DNA of 52,234 nt from positions 1 through 52,234 of the forward strand of contig JAKISX010000004.1 in the NCBI GenBank assembly GCA_021648405.1. Reading direction: 5' to 3'. The stretch is from Sulfurimonas sp. (GTDB lineage Bacteria > Campylobacterota > Campylobacteria > Campylobacterales > Sulfurimonadaceae). The notes beneath the pieces were generated by a model, which saw only the letters and a program-made list of their open reading frames with translations, searched no databases and was not told where the DNA came from. The translations under genes were made by a program, and so were the position numbers. This document shows positions 1-7,468 of the stretch, in pieces. Each line of letters opens with the position of its first letter. The stretch's first letter is position 1.

Positions 1-2
1 AT

Positions 3-104
3 GCCGCATTTATGCCAACTGGCGGGAGTGTTCCATATACATGGACAATTTACGCAAATTCTTTTAGAATAGCAGACGAAATTTTAAAAGTATTTAAACT
101 TTAA
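3..104 (+). CDS. C-terminal end of an unidentified protein (partial)
   Basis: The frame is open from the window edge and stops at TAA 102-104, giving about 33 residues ending ILKVFKL. It contains a PTGGS stretch followed by an aromatic segment (YTWTIYAN). I do not recognise the family. The gene starts outside the window. Reading-frame continuity and a plausible helical tail are the only support. Confidence 0.45.
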   Translation, partial: AAFMPTGGSVPYTWTIYANSFRIADEILKVFKL

Positions 105-162
105 CGCATTATTCATAGTTCGTTTAAATATATTATGTATACTCTATTTAAAGGTTTTTAAA

Positions 163-579
163 ATGACTAAAAATAATATTATTAGCTCAACTTTATTGGC
201 TTCGGCTTTGACAATCAGTTCATTAGGGACTATAGACCTAAGCGCAAATCAACAAATAAAAAAAGGTAATGTTTCTTCAAATATTGCATCAATACTATAC
301 AGTCGAGGACTAGATAAAGAGGTTGCACAAGATATTTCAAAAAATTTTATTGATGATGAAGAGCTATTTGCTTCAAGAGTAAATAATCTTGAAAAAGGAT
401 GCGGTATCTTGAGTCGCAATGAGATACTAGATTATCTTAGTAAAGCTGCGCTTTGTAAAAAAAGTGTACAGCTTGATTCATATAGCTATTTAGTTGGTAT
501 GGTTTATGATATAAAAGAAAAGCCATTAAGCAGAGAAATTTTAGATCAGCTAAAGAATATAGCAATAATTAATGCCTAA
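163..579 (+). CDS. Hypothetical secreted protein, 138 aa
   Basis: The N-terminus looks like a Sec signal peptide: MTKNN, then a hydrophobic stretch to about residue 22 and a likely cleavage near LSA-NQ (about residue 28). The mature part is charged and mostly helical, with two cysteines (in KGCGI and LCKKS). No known domain is recognised. An AAAGG ribosome-binding site lies about 10 bases before the ATG. It is followed directly by a decayed GGDEF gene, so it may be a remnant neighbour of a former signalling locus. Function unknown. Confidence 0.7.
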   Translation: MTKNNIISSTLLASALTISSLGTIDLSANQQIKKGNVSSNIASILYSRGLDKEVAQDISKNFIDDEELFASRVNNLEKGCGILSRNEILDYLSKAALCKKSVQLDSYSYLVGMVYDIKEKPLSREILDQLKNIAIINA

Positions 580-591
580 AGAAACTATTGA

Positions 592-948
592 ATCAAAATA
601 AATGATGATTTTAGACACCAAATTGGAGATAATATTTTAAAAGAATTTTCATTAATATTAAAACAAAATATTAGAAAAACAGATATATATGCAAGATGGG
701 GCGGTGAAGAATTTATGGTAGCTTTTGTGAATACATCTATAGATGAAGCGGTAAATATCTCCAATAAGCTTAAAGAGGCTATACAAAAAAATAAAGAGAT
801 AAATTTTTATGTATCTACACCAGTAACTATAAGCTGTGGTATAACACAATGTTTAGATAGTGATACAGCTGATAGTATCATAGCAAGAGCGGACAAAGCT
901 ATGTATAATGCTAAAAATAGTGGCAAAAATAAAGTTTGTTTGCTTTAA
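592..948 (+). pseudogene. 5'-truncated diguanylate cyclase (GGDEF) remnant
   Basis: The frame from 592 (just after a TGA at 589-591) encodes the second half of a GGDEF domain: IND-FRHQIGD, the ARWGGEEF signature (GGEEF at 700-714), and the typical C-terminal block ISCGIT...ADKAMYNAKNSGKN. No start codon, ribosome-binding site or N-terminal half of the domain (the DIDHFK segment) exists upstream. The ATG at 715 falls after the GGEEF motif, so any product from it would be inactive. I infer a dead diguanylate cyclase that lost its sensor region and half its catalytic domain by deletion next to the preceding gene. Confidence 0.8.
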
Positions 949-960
949 AATTTAGATAAA

Positions 961-1740
961 ATGAAACTTATTAATGTACAAAATTCTCACGCCCCAGAAT
1001 TAGAAATTTATTACACTATGAGGGATAATGCTTTTAATAAATTAAATAGTTTTGTAGCAGATAGCCCAAAGGTTGTGAATATTTTACTAGGTACTGATTT
1101 AAAGATAAAAAGTATATTGGCTACAAAAGAGTACTATGATGAATTTCAAGAGCTAATAAAAGTTAAAAATATTTCTAAGCTTTATCTAGCTACGAAAGAG
1201 CAGATGCAGTGTATTGTTGGACATAAAATTCATCACAACTGTATGGCTCATGGTATTCGTCCAAAAGAGTTCTCGCTTAATGAATTAGATGACAACATCT
1301 TAATGTTAGATACAATAACATCAACTGAAAATATTGGCTCAATCGCGAGGAGTGCAGCAGCTCTTGGTGTGAACTCATACCTAGTTCCATCAAATGCACC
1401 ACATCCTTTTTCAAGACGAGCTTTGAGAGTATCTATGGGGCATGTGAGTAAATTAAAAATAAGTATTTATGAAGATATTTACCAAACAATAAGCAAGTTA
1501 AAACTTCGCGGATATAAAATATTTGCTGCAGAGATAACAGATGATTCGTCACAGCTTAAAGATGTTAATATATCAACTAAGTGGGTACTACTTATGGGAC
1601 ATGAGGGCAAAGGCTTATCTAAAGAAATTTTAGATATTTGTGATGAAGTGGTAACTATTGAGATGGCACAAGATGTCAGAAGCCTCAATGTAGCAGTAGC
1701 TTCTTCTATCATGATGTATCAATTTAAAATAGGCAACTAA
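961..1740 (+). CDS. SpoU/TrmH-family RNA 2'-O-methyltransferase
   Basis: This SPOUT-class enzyme transfers methyl from SAM to a ribose 2'-OH in tRNA or rRNA. All three SpoU motifs are visible in the 259 residues: STENIGSIAR (about 121-130), LLMGHEGKGLS (210-220) and SLNVAVASSI (241-250). The N-terminal 100 residues resemble the substrate-binding extension of TrmH/RlmB-type proteins. The start lies 12 bases after the GGDEF remnant, with no strong ribosome-binding site. The exact RNA target cannot be read from the sequence. Confidence 0.88.
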   Translation: MKLINVQNSHAPELEIYYTMRDNAFNKLNSFVADSPKVVNILLGTDLKIKSILATKEYYDEFQELIKVKNISKLYLATKEQMQCIVGHKIHHNCMAHGIRPKEFSLNELDDNILMLDTITSTENIGSIARSAAALGVNSYLVPSNAPHPFSRRALRVSMGHVSKLKISIYEDIYQTISKLKLRGYKIFAAEITDDSSQLKDVNISTKWVLLMGHEGKGLSKEILDICDEVVTIEMAQDVRSLNVAVASSIMMYQFKIGN

Positions 1741-1781
1741 CCGCCCTGTTGTGTTCTAAAAATCAATACAATTTACATTAC

Positions 1782-1814
1782 TTAAAGTAAAGTCTATAAA
1801 AGACTCTACTTTAA
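1782..1814. terminator. Bidirectional hairpin terminator between convergent genes
   Basis: The arms TTAAAGTAAAGTCT and AGACTCTACTTTAA pair with one A-C mismatch around an ATAAA loop. The hairpin sits between the SpoU gene (+) and the Cys-rich gene (-), which converge here. A/T runs flank both sides. Confidence 0.5.
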
Positions 1815-1820
1815 AAATAA

Positions 1821-2072
1821 CTATTTAGATCCACACTTACCAGCACTACATTTCATAGCACTATCAGATTTTTCGCCTTTGTTGCTACATTTTTCATCTT
1901 TACACTCAACTCCTTTTTCACAACACTTTTTTTCACAACACTTCTTTTCACAATCTTTATCACATACTTTTTCAGACGTTGCAGAAGCAGATACCGCAGA
2001 AAGAGATGTTGTTCCTAAACTCAAAAATAATGCAGCTCCAAGAAGAAGTGCAGACAATTTTAATTTACTCAT
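1821..2072 (-). CDS. Small Cys-rich exported protein, probably metal-binding
   Basis: The 83-residue protein has a clear signal peptide (about residues 1-30, ending near SAVSASA). Its tail is crowded with cysteine, lysine and glutamate: CDKDCEKKCCEKKCCEK, then further single cysteines to the C-terminus (about ten in all). The repeated C-C pairs suggest periplasmic chelation of a soft metal such as Cu, Zn or Ni, or a redox role. It is divergent from a two-component system 100 bases away, with direct repeats between them, so it is a likely target of that system. The metal is not knowable from sequence. Confidence 0.7.
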   Translation of the reverse strand: MSKLKLSALLLGAALFLSLGTTSLSAVSASATSEKVCDKDCEKKCCEKKCCEKGVECKDEKCSNKGEKSDSAMKCSAGKCGSK

Positions 2073-2118
2073 ATTTAATCCTTTATATTAAATTAGACGT
2101 AAGCATATCAAAACAATG

Positions 2119-2151
2119 TGTAGTGTTTGTGTAGTGTTTGTGTAGTTATGA
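2119..2151. promoter_or_regulatory. Three 11-bp direct repeats, likely OmpR/PhoB-type operator
   Basis: TGTAGTGTTTG occurs at 2119-2129 and 2130-2140, followed by the related TGTAGTTATGA at 2141-2151. A head-to-tail 11-bp spacing is the usual architecture for OmpR/PhoB-family regulators. The repeats lie in the divergent promoter region between the Cys-rich gene and the response regulator gene. Confidence 0.6.
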
Positions 2152-2173
2152 TAGTATTTATACCAAAGGGGTT

Positions 2174-2830
2174 ATGGTGAAAATACTACTCATGGAAGAT
2201 GATGCTGTTTTATCCAGTATATTGTTAGATTATTTACGCGAATCGTGGCAAGTTGACTATGCTTATAATACACAAGAGGTTTATGTTAAACTTGAAAATA
2301 TAAGATATGACTTATTTATTTTTGACATAAATGTAGTTGGTCAGAGCGGATTAGAACTCCTAAAAGAGTTAAGAGAGTTTAACAACACTACTCCAACCAT
2401 TATTATTACAGCTTATACAGATACAGACTATCTAAAACAGGCCTTTGAATTTGGAGCTTGCGATTATGTAAAAAAACCTTTTGATTTAGAAGAATTAAAT
2501 GCTCGCATCTTAAACACAAAAACTATCTTTAATATTCAAAACGATACACAAATAGAAATTAGCCATAATATATATTTTAATATTTCAAAAAAACAAATAA
2601 TTAATAATGATGAAATTTTTACAATTAGCGCAAAAGATAGTAAAATTTTAGAATATTTTCTCAAAAATCAAAAGCGTGTTATAACTGCTGAAGAATTAAC
2701 CCAAAATATTTGGGATTTTGACAATATGCCAAGTGACGCAACTGTTCGCTCACATATTAGAACTCTAAGAGAGCTGATTGGTAAAAATAAAATTAATACA
2801 ATAAGAGGAAGCGGTTATACCTATGAATGA
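2174..2830 (+). CDS. OmpR-family response regulator
   Basis: The protein has a receiver domain with acidic pocket MEDD, phospho-acceptor Asp near residue 51 (FIFDINVVG), the IITAYTD switch region and the conserved Lys in DYVKKPFD. A winged-helix DNA-binding domain follows (SDATVRSHIRTLRELIG...IRGSGYTYE). I chose the ATG at 2174 because AAAGGGG lies just before it and because residue 1 then falls where receiver domains begin. A longer reading from TTG 2138 would run through the operator repeats. The gene overlaps the kinase gene by 8 bases. Likely inputs are metal or envelope stress, judging by the divergent Cys-rich gene. Confidence 0.88.
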   Translation: MVKILLMEDDAVLSSILLDYLRESWQVDYAYNTQEVYVKLENIRYDLFIFDINVVGQSGLELLKELREFNNTTPTIIITAYTDTDYLKQAFEFGACDYVKKPFDLEELNARILNTKTIFNIQNDTQIEISHNIYFNISKKQIINNDEIFTISAKDSKILEYFLKNQKRVITAEELTQNIWDFDNMPSDATVRSHIRTLRELIGKNKINTIRGSGYTYE

Positions 2831-3962
2831 AGTTACTTCTAAATCTTTTTGGCTCTTTTTAACTCTTTATTTAGGAAGCTCGTTTATATTTTTATTTAGC
2901 TCTAGCTATTGGTTTTATACTGCTCAAACCTCTTCACAAAAAAGCTCTGATTATTATAAATTAAAAAATATCAGCGATCAAATTAGTACAGAGGTCATAA
3001 AAGCTCATATGATGGAGCACCCATTTAAGCTTAAGTCATACGATAACACTAAAGTAGGTCTATATGATGAAAATAGACAACTAAAATATGGTACAAAAAC
3101 TCAAGAAATTGATTTTGATAAAGATTATTATATGAAAGATGACATATTTACCATTATTTCTCAAGGGACAGCTGATCATCTTGAAATCTCCTATGTAGTC
3201 GTTCAAAGCACAGAATGTGCATCTTCACTTAAAAAAATTAGAGAAAAAATAATTTTGTCAGCTACTGTAATTGCTATGTTTATTATAGTGATTTCTGTTG
3301 CTCTTGCTAAAATGTTCTTAAGACCAATAAAAAATAAAATTCGAGAGGTGGAAGAGTTTGTAAAAGATACTACCCATGAATTAAATACTCCAATTACTGC
3401 TTTAATGATGAGCACTTCAAGAGCAAAAAATAAAAAATCTTATGATGAAAAAATAATACAAAATATATCAATAAGTACAAAACAGCTGTATGAGATATAT
3501 TCATCTTTGAGTTATCTAAGTTTTGAATCTAAAGAAGAAGATGAAGATATTATGTTTGATAATGTAGTGCAGGGATCTATAAAATATTTTGATGAACTAT
3601 TAGAGAGAAAAAATATCTCCTTATTGTTTAATAAAAATCAATGCAAGCTACATATAGCGCCAACAAAAGCCAAGATGCTTATAAATAATTTACTTAGCAA
3701 TTCAATAAAATATTCTCACCCAAACAGTAGCATATCTATAGATATATCACAAGAAAAATTTATTATAAAAGATGAGGGTATAGGGATAAAAAAAGAAAAA
3801 TTAAATACTATTTTTAAAAGATTTTCACGCGCAAACTCTTATGCAGGTGGATTTGGTGTTGGATTAAATATAGTAGATTCAATTGTAAAAAAATATGGTT
3901 TTAAAATAGAGATAGACTCGCAGGTTGATGCTGGGACAAGTATTACTATTTATTTTAATTAA
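2823..3962 (+). CDS. Membrane sensor histidine kinase
   Basis: This is the partner of the preceding response regulator. Two membrane segments (about residues 10-33 and 143-166) enclose a roughly 110-residue periplasmic sensor region. The phosphorylated His is about residue 185 in THELNTPITAL. The ATPase domain shows the N box (NNLLSNSIKYS), G1 (DEGIGI), F box (FKRFSRA) and G2 (GGFGVGLNIV). There is no HAMP domain, only a short linker. Length (379 aa) is normal for a compact kinase. The sensor part matches nothing I recognise. Confidence 0.88.
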   Translation: MNEVTSKSFWLFLTLYLGSSFIFLFSSSYWFYTAQTSSQKSSDYYKLKNISDQISTEVIKAHMMEHPFKLKSYDNTKVGLYDENRQLKYGTKTQEIDFDKDYYMKDDIFTIISQGTADHLEISYVVVQSTECASSLKKIREKIILSATVIAMFIIVISVALAKMFLRPIKNKIREVEEFVKDTTHELNTPITALMMSTSRAKNKKSYDEKIIQNISISTKQLYEIYSSLSYLSFESKEEDEDIMFDNVVQGSIKYFDELLERKNISLLFNKNQCKLHIAPTKAKMLINNLLSNSIKYSHPNSSISIDISQEKFIIKDEGIGIKKEKLNTIFKRFSRANSYAGGFGVGLNIVDSIVKKYGFKIEIDSQVDAGTSITIYFN

Positions 3963-3966
3963 ATAC

Positions 3967-4404
3967 TTATAGTCTAGAATTAAGACCTTTTGTTATTGCA
4001 TCGTTTATTTCTGATTTATACTCAGGGTTTAAATTAACTAACTCTTTATCAAACTTTAATATAATTTCTTTAGTAGCGTTTGGATGCCTACATAATGTTA
4101 CAAGAACCTCCATATATCCATCAAATTGTGGATTTACTCTAATTCCTAATTTCTTTGCAATTTTACCGTGGTGTTTAATAATTAAATCAAGAGCTTCTTC
4201 TAGTTGTTTGTTTGATGAGATTCTATTTCTGATTATATATCTTAATGAGTCTAAATCTATTTTTATTTTAGGTTTATTTGTCTCTTTTGTAACTGATGCT
4301 TTTTTAGCATTTTTTATCTTTTTTGGTAACAATAATAAAAAAACAAGTAGTCCAAGAATTACTATCAATCCTGCTATTGCTTTTAAAAGTAAGGACAGTT
4401 CCAT
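3967..4404 (-). CDS. Hypothetical membrane-anchored protein, 145 aa
   Basis: A single N-terminal membrane helix (about residues 5-27, rich in Leu/Ile/Val) is followed by a basic linker. A soluble helical domain follows (SLRYIIRNRISSNKQLEEALDL, then PNATKEIILKFDKEL). The orientation suggests a cytoplasmic C-terminus. No family is recognised. It ends 4 bases from the convergent histidine kinase gene and is probably co-transcribed with the small membrane gene upstream. Confidence 0.65.
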   Translation of the reverse strand: MELSLLLKAIAGLIVILGLLVFLLLLPKKIKNAKKASVTKETNKPKIKIDLDSLRYIIRNRISSNKQLEEALDLIIKHHGKIAKKLGIRVNPQFDGYMEVLVTLCRHPNATKEIILKFDKELVNLNPEYKSEINDAITKGLNSRL

Positions 4405-4427
4405 CTATATAAATTCCTTATTTAGTC

Positions 4428-4556
4428 TTATTCACTTACTTCAACGCTTTGAGTATTATTGTTTTTTGTATCTGTATCAGTTGTCATTAAAGAGATTAAT
4501 GTTATTCCTAACATTACTACTAGTGTAAAAATTGTCATTTTTAAATTGCTACTCAT
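4428..4556 (-). CDS. Small single-pass membrane protein, 42 aa
   Basis: ATG at 4554-4556 (minus strand) is preceded by AAGG at suitable spacing and opens a 42-codon frame. It encodes MSSNLK, a hydrophobic helix (about residues 7-24), then a Thr/Asn-rich polar tail ending VSE. It lies between tRNA-Ser and the 145-aa membrane protein, all on one strand. Support is the ribosome-binding site and the clean membrane-segment pattern. Confidence 0.5.
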   Translation of the reverse strand: MSSNLKMTIFTLVVMLGITLISLMTTDTDTKNNNTQSVEVSE

Positions 4557-4571
4557 TTTATTTGCCTTTTT

Positions 4572-4659
4572 TGGTGGACAGCTAGGGATTCGAACCCTAG
4601 ATAGGTTGCCCTATACCCGCGTTCCAGGCGAGCGCCTTCGACCACTCGGCCAGCTGTCC
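4572..4659 (-). tRNA. tRNA-Ser (anticodon GGA)
   Basis: Read on the minus strand: acceptor arm GGACAGC pairs with GCTGTCC and is followed by an encoded CCA. The anticodon arm is CTCGC-CTGGAAC-GCGGG with anticodon GGA. A long variable arm (TAGGGCAACCTA) and GGTTCGAATCC T-arm are present. The long variable arm marks a class II tRNA. About 88 nt including CCA. Confidence 0.95.
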
Positions 4660-4793
4660 TATTTTGTGAATTCTACTATAATATAACTAACAAAATATTT
4701 AAAGCTTGTCATAAAAGAGTTGCTAAGATGTTTTTTAGTATAATTTATGAAATTGTACTCTTAATTATTATAAAATTTTGCAAAGGTATATAT

Positions 4794-6719
4794 TTGTTAA
4801 ACTTCAAATCCTTTCTTAAACTACTACAAGAATCATTTAGAGATTTACTGCCTATTATTTTAGTAATCCTATTTTTTCAACTAGCTATCATTCAAACAAT
4901 ACCTGAAAACTGGGTGGCTACTACTATAGGACTAGCAATAGTTGGTGTTGGTCTTGCTGTATTTCTTCTTGGGCTTGAGGTTGGAATTTTTCCAGTTGGA
5001 GAAGGGCTAGCAAGTGATTTTGCAAAAAAAGGTTCAACTATATGGATACTAATTTTTGCCTTCATGATAGGTTTTGGAACTACTGTTGCCGAACCTGCTC
5101 TTTTAGTTATTGCCGATAAAGCAGCTGGAATAAGTTCTGGTAGGATTGATGCATTTGTTCTTAGAATGGTAGTTGCATTTTCTGTTGGACTTGCAATTGT
5201 TATTGGTGTATGGAGAATTATAAAAGGTCACCCTATTCACTATTACATTATTGCTGGTTATATTTTAGTTGTCGCTGCTACTTTTTTCTCGCCAAAAGAG
5301 ATAGTTGGTCTTGCTTTTGACCTCGGTGGCGTTACAACTTCAACTGTAACAGTTCCATTAGTAGCTGCTCTTGGAATTGGTTTAGCTTCAGCAATCAAAG
5401 GACGCAACCCTGTTTTAGATGGCTTTGGATTAATTGCTTTTGCTTCATTAACACCTATGATATTTGTACAGTTTTATGGTATTTATGTATATCAGTTTAT
5501 AGAAGTTTCTGATATTGTTATTCCTATTGTGCAACATACAGCTGAAACAGCTGCTACTTTTGATTTTAGCTTTATAGCTCTCTTAAAAGGTTTATTGAGT
5601 GTCTCTTTGGATGTTGCCCCTATATTAGCAATTATCTTATTTTTTCAGTATGCTATATTAAAAGAATCTGTTGATAATTTAAAAGAGGTTATTATTGGAT
5701 TTATCCTTGTTATTATTGGACTTGGTGCTTTTATTATTGGTTTAGAGATGGGTCTATTCTCGCTTGGTGAGACAATGGCATATCAATTAACTAAAAACAC
5801 AAATAATTTTATAATTTATGCATTTTCTTTTGCGATAGGCTTTTCTACAACTATGGCTGAACCAGCCTTAACTGCAATTGCAAAAAAAGCAAAAGAGATT
5901 AGTGATGGTAAAATAAATGATTTTATTCTTCGTTTGTTTGTTGCTACAGGCGTTGCCATAGGTATATCTTTGGGTACATTTCGTATTATAAATGGTGGCG
6001 ATATTGTTTATTTTATCATGGCTGGTTATCTATTTGTTATAGCACTTACATTTATATCTCCTAAATATATCATACCTATCGCTTATGATAGTGGCGGCGT
6101 CACAACTTCAACTGTAACAGTTCCACTTGTTGCGGCACTTGGACTTGGGTTAGCTACAAATATACCAGGGCGTGATCCATTAATAGATGGCTTTGGACTT
6201 ATCGCTTTTGCCTCGTTATTTCCTATTTTAACAGTTATGGCATATGGCGTTATAACTGAGAGAATGGGCGTGATGGGCGAGCATGAAAAAGAAGAGATTA
6301 AACTCTTTGAACTCCAACATGCTATTGAAGATGCGCAAAACATGGAACTTGCAACAATTAGAGTTGATGGGACAGATAAAAGGCATTCATATAAAATGGA
6401 ATTTTCAGCTGTTCATATTCTTGTCCCTATAAAACTTCAAGATAAAGCTATATCACTTGCAAAAGAAGCTGGAGCTACCGGTGTTACTATTATGCATGCT
6501 AATGGTTTTGGGCTTTTTCAAATGGATAATTTTTATAATCATCTACAAAACAATTCTACCCATTCAAACCTAATGTTTATTGTACCAAGCAAAAAAGTTG
6601 ATAAAATTGTTAGTAAAGTTATGATGGGACTTGATATTGTTGGAAAAGGGGATGGTCTTTCATTTTCATATCCAGTAACCCACTTAAAAGGATTAAGATT
6701 AAAAAGTGAAGATTTGTAG
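4794..6719 (+). CDS. Double-DUF1538 membrane protein with PII-like C-terminal domain
   Basis: Two homologous halves each carry about six membrane helices and the repeated blocks [11 protein letters not shown] / [11 protein letters not shown] and [17 protein letters not shown] (twice, near-identical), typical of DUF1538 proteins. After the second half a soluble region of about 120 residues ([20 protein letters not shown]...[12 protein letters not shown]...[12 protein letters not shown]) resembles a PII-type nucleotide or metabolite sensor. I chose TTG 4794 because AAAGG precedes it by 7 bases; an ATG at 4728 would add 22 residues. DUF1538 is of unknown function, but the duplicated architecture with a regulatory tail suggests a transporter gated by a small molecule. 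Confidence 0.85.
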   Translation: MLNFKSFLKLLQESFRDLLPIILVILFFQLAIIQTIPENWVATTIGLAIVGVGLAVFLLGLEVGIFPVGEGLASDFAKKGSTIWILIFAFMIGFGTTVAEPALLVIADKAAGISSGRIDAFVLRMVVAFSVGLAIVIGVWRIIKGHPIHYYIIAGYILVVAATFFSPKEIVGLAFDLGGVTTSTVTVPLVAALGIGLASAIKGRNPVLDGFGLIAFASLTPMIFVQFYGIYVYQFIEVSDIVIPIVQHTAETAATFDFSFIALLKGLLSVSLDVAPILAIILFFQYAILKESVDNLKEVIIGFILVIIGLGAFIIGLEMGLFSLGETMAYQLTKNTNNFIIYAFSFAIGFSTTMAEPALTAIAKKAKEISDGKINDFILRLFVATGVAIGISLGTFRIINGGDIVYFIMAGYLFVIALTFISPKYIIPIAYDSGGVTTSTVTVPLVAALGLGLATNIPGRDPLIDGFGLIAFASLFPILTVMAYGVITERMGVMGEHEKEEIKLFELQHAIEDAQNMELATIRVDGTDKRHSYKMEFSAVHILVPIKLQDKAISLAKEAGATGVTIMHANGFGLFQMDNFYNHLQNNSTHSNLMFIVPSKKVDKIVSKVMMGLDIVGKGDGLSFSYPVTHLKGLRLKSEDL

Positions 6720-6746
6720 TTTAAATGTTAGTTCAATTCAGATACA

Positions 6747-7409
6747 ATGCGCAGCATGAAAAAAAATAAAGAATTAAATTTCATTTCCTTATTTGCAGGA
6801 CTTAGCAAAGATGAAATAGAAAAAATTGTAAATATCTCAACCATTAAAAAGATAAACAAATACTCTATACTTTTTTATCAGGGTGACGATAGTAACTACT
6901 TACACATAGTATTAAGAGGGAAAATAGAGGTTTATAAAGTAAATGCCAAGGGTAAAAATATTCCATTAAATCTCTTTAAGCCTTATGAATCTATAGCTGA
7001 ACTCTCTAACTATAAAGGTATTGCTTTTCCTGCAACTGCACATGCTTTAGAAGATAGTGAAATTTTATCAATTGATTTTAAAAAATTTAAAGAGGAGTTT
7101 TTTTCTCATCCTGTCATTGTAAGTAATATTTTAGAATCTATGTCCAACAAAATCATAAACCTTGAGAAGTTTATCTCTTCTAACATTACCATGAATGCAA
7201 CAAAAAGAGTTATCTATCATCTTCTTGAAAATAAAATTGACCTTAATGCTCAAAAACATTCAGAAATTGCTGACCAGCTTAACATCTCTCCTGTTACACT
7301 GTCTCGCATCCTAAAAAAATTAAAAGAAAATAAAGCTATCAGCTTGGAGAATAATATCTACAAAATTACTCAAAAATTACTCAAAATGAATTCTATTAAC
7401 CAATGTTAA
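6747..7409 (+). CDS. Crp/Fnr-family regulator, probable nitrosative-stress regulator (NssR-like)
   Basis: An N-terminal cyclic-nucleotide-type beta-barrel (about residues 20-120) is followed by a dimer helix and a C-terminal helix-turn-helix (HSEIADQLNISPVTLSRILKK). Only the last residue is cysteine, so there is no FNR iron-sulfur cluster. The recognition helix has VTLSR where FNR has ETISR. Loss of the Glu that reads G in TTGAT fits a TTAAC half-site, and exactly such a site overlaps its stop codon ahead of hcp. Campylobacter NssR, which controls nitric-oxide defence, uses that operator. Start could be ATG 6747 or ATG 6756; neither has a good ribosome-binding site. Confidence 0.85.
   Translation: MRSMKKNKELNFISLFAGLSKDEIEKIVNISTIKKINKYSILFYQGDDSNYLHIVLRGKIEVYKVNAKGKNIPLNLFKPYESIAELSNYKGIAFPATAHALEDSEILSIDFKKFKEEFFSHPVIVSNILESMSNKIINLEKFISSNITMNATKRVIYHLLENKIDLNAQKHSEIADQLNISPVTLSRILKKLKENKAISLENNIYKITQKLLKMNSINQC
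7396..7409. promoter_or_regulatory. NssR-type operator TTAAC-N4-GTTAA ahead of hcp
   Basis: TTAACCAATGTTAA is a perfect inverted repeat (ATTAAC/GTTAAT with the flanking bases) overlapping the regulator stop codon. It matches the operator described for Campylobacter NssR. Its centre lies about 41 bases before a start point predicted from the TACTAT -10 element, the class II activator position. Confidence 0.75.
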
Positions 7410-7431
7410 TGACCTATTACTCTAAAAAAAC

Positions 7432-7437
7432 TACTAT
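7432..7437 (+). promoter_or_regulatory. -10 element of the hcp promoter
   Basis: TACTAT lies 30 bases after the centre of the NssR-type operator and 32 bases before the hcp start codon. No good -35 element is visible, as expected for activator-dependent promoters in these bacteria. Confidence 0.5.
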
Positions 7438-7468
7438 TGCCTAAATTTAAAAATTAAAAGGAAATAAT

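Noticed and set aside
715-948. Functional 77-aa gene from ATG 715
   Set aside because: The start falls after GGEEF, so it is only the tail of a broken GGDEF domain.
2138-2173. Longer start of the response regulator from TTG 2138
   Set aside because: It would translate the operator repeats, lacks a ribosome-binding site, and the receiver domain starts at ATG 2174 with AAAGGGG.
4572-4659. tRNA-Ser as an integration site for a mobile island
   Set aside because: No integrase, tRNA fragment repeat or foreign genes adjoin it.
4459-4686. Plus-strand coding region over the tRNA
   Set aside because: It is the antisense of tRNA-Ser and the 42-aa gene, so coding potential is accidental.
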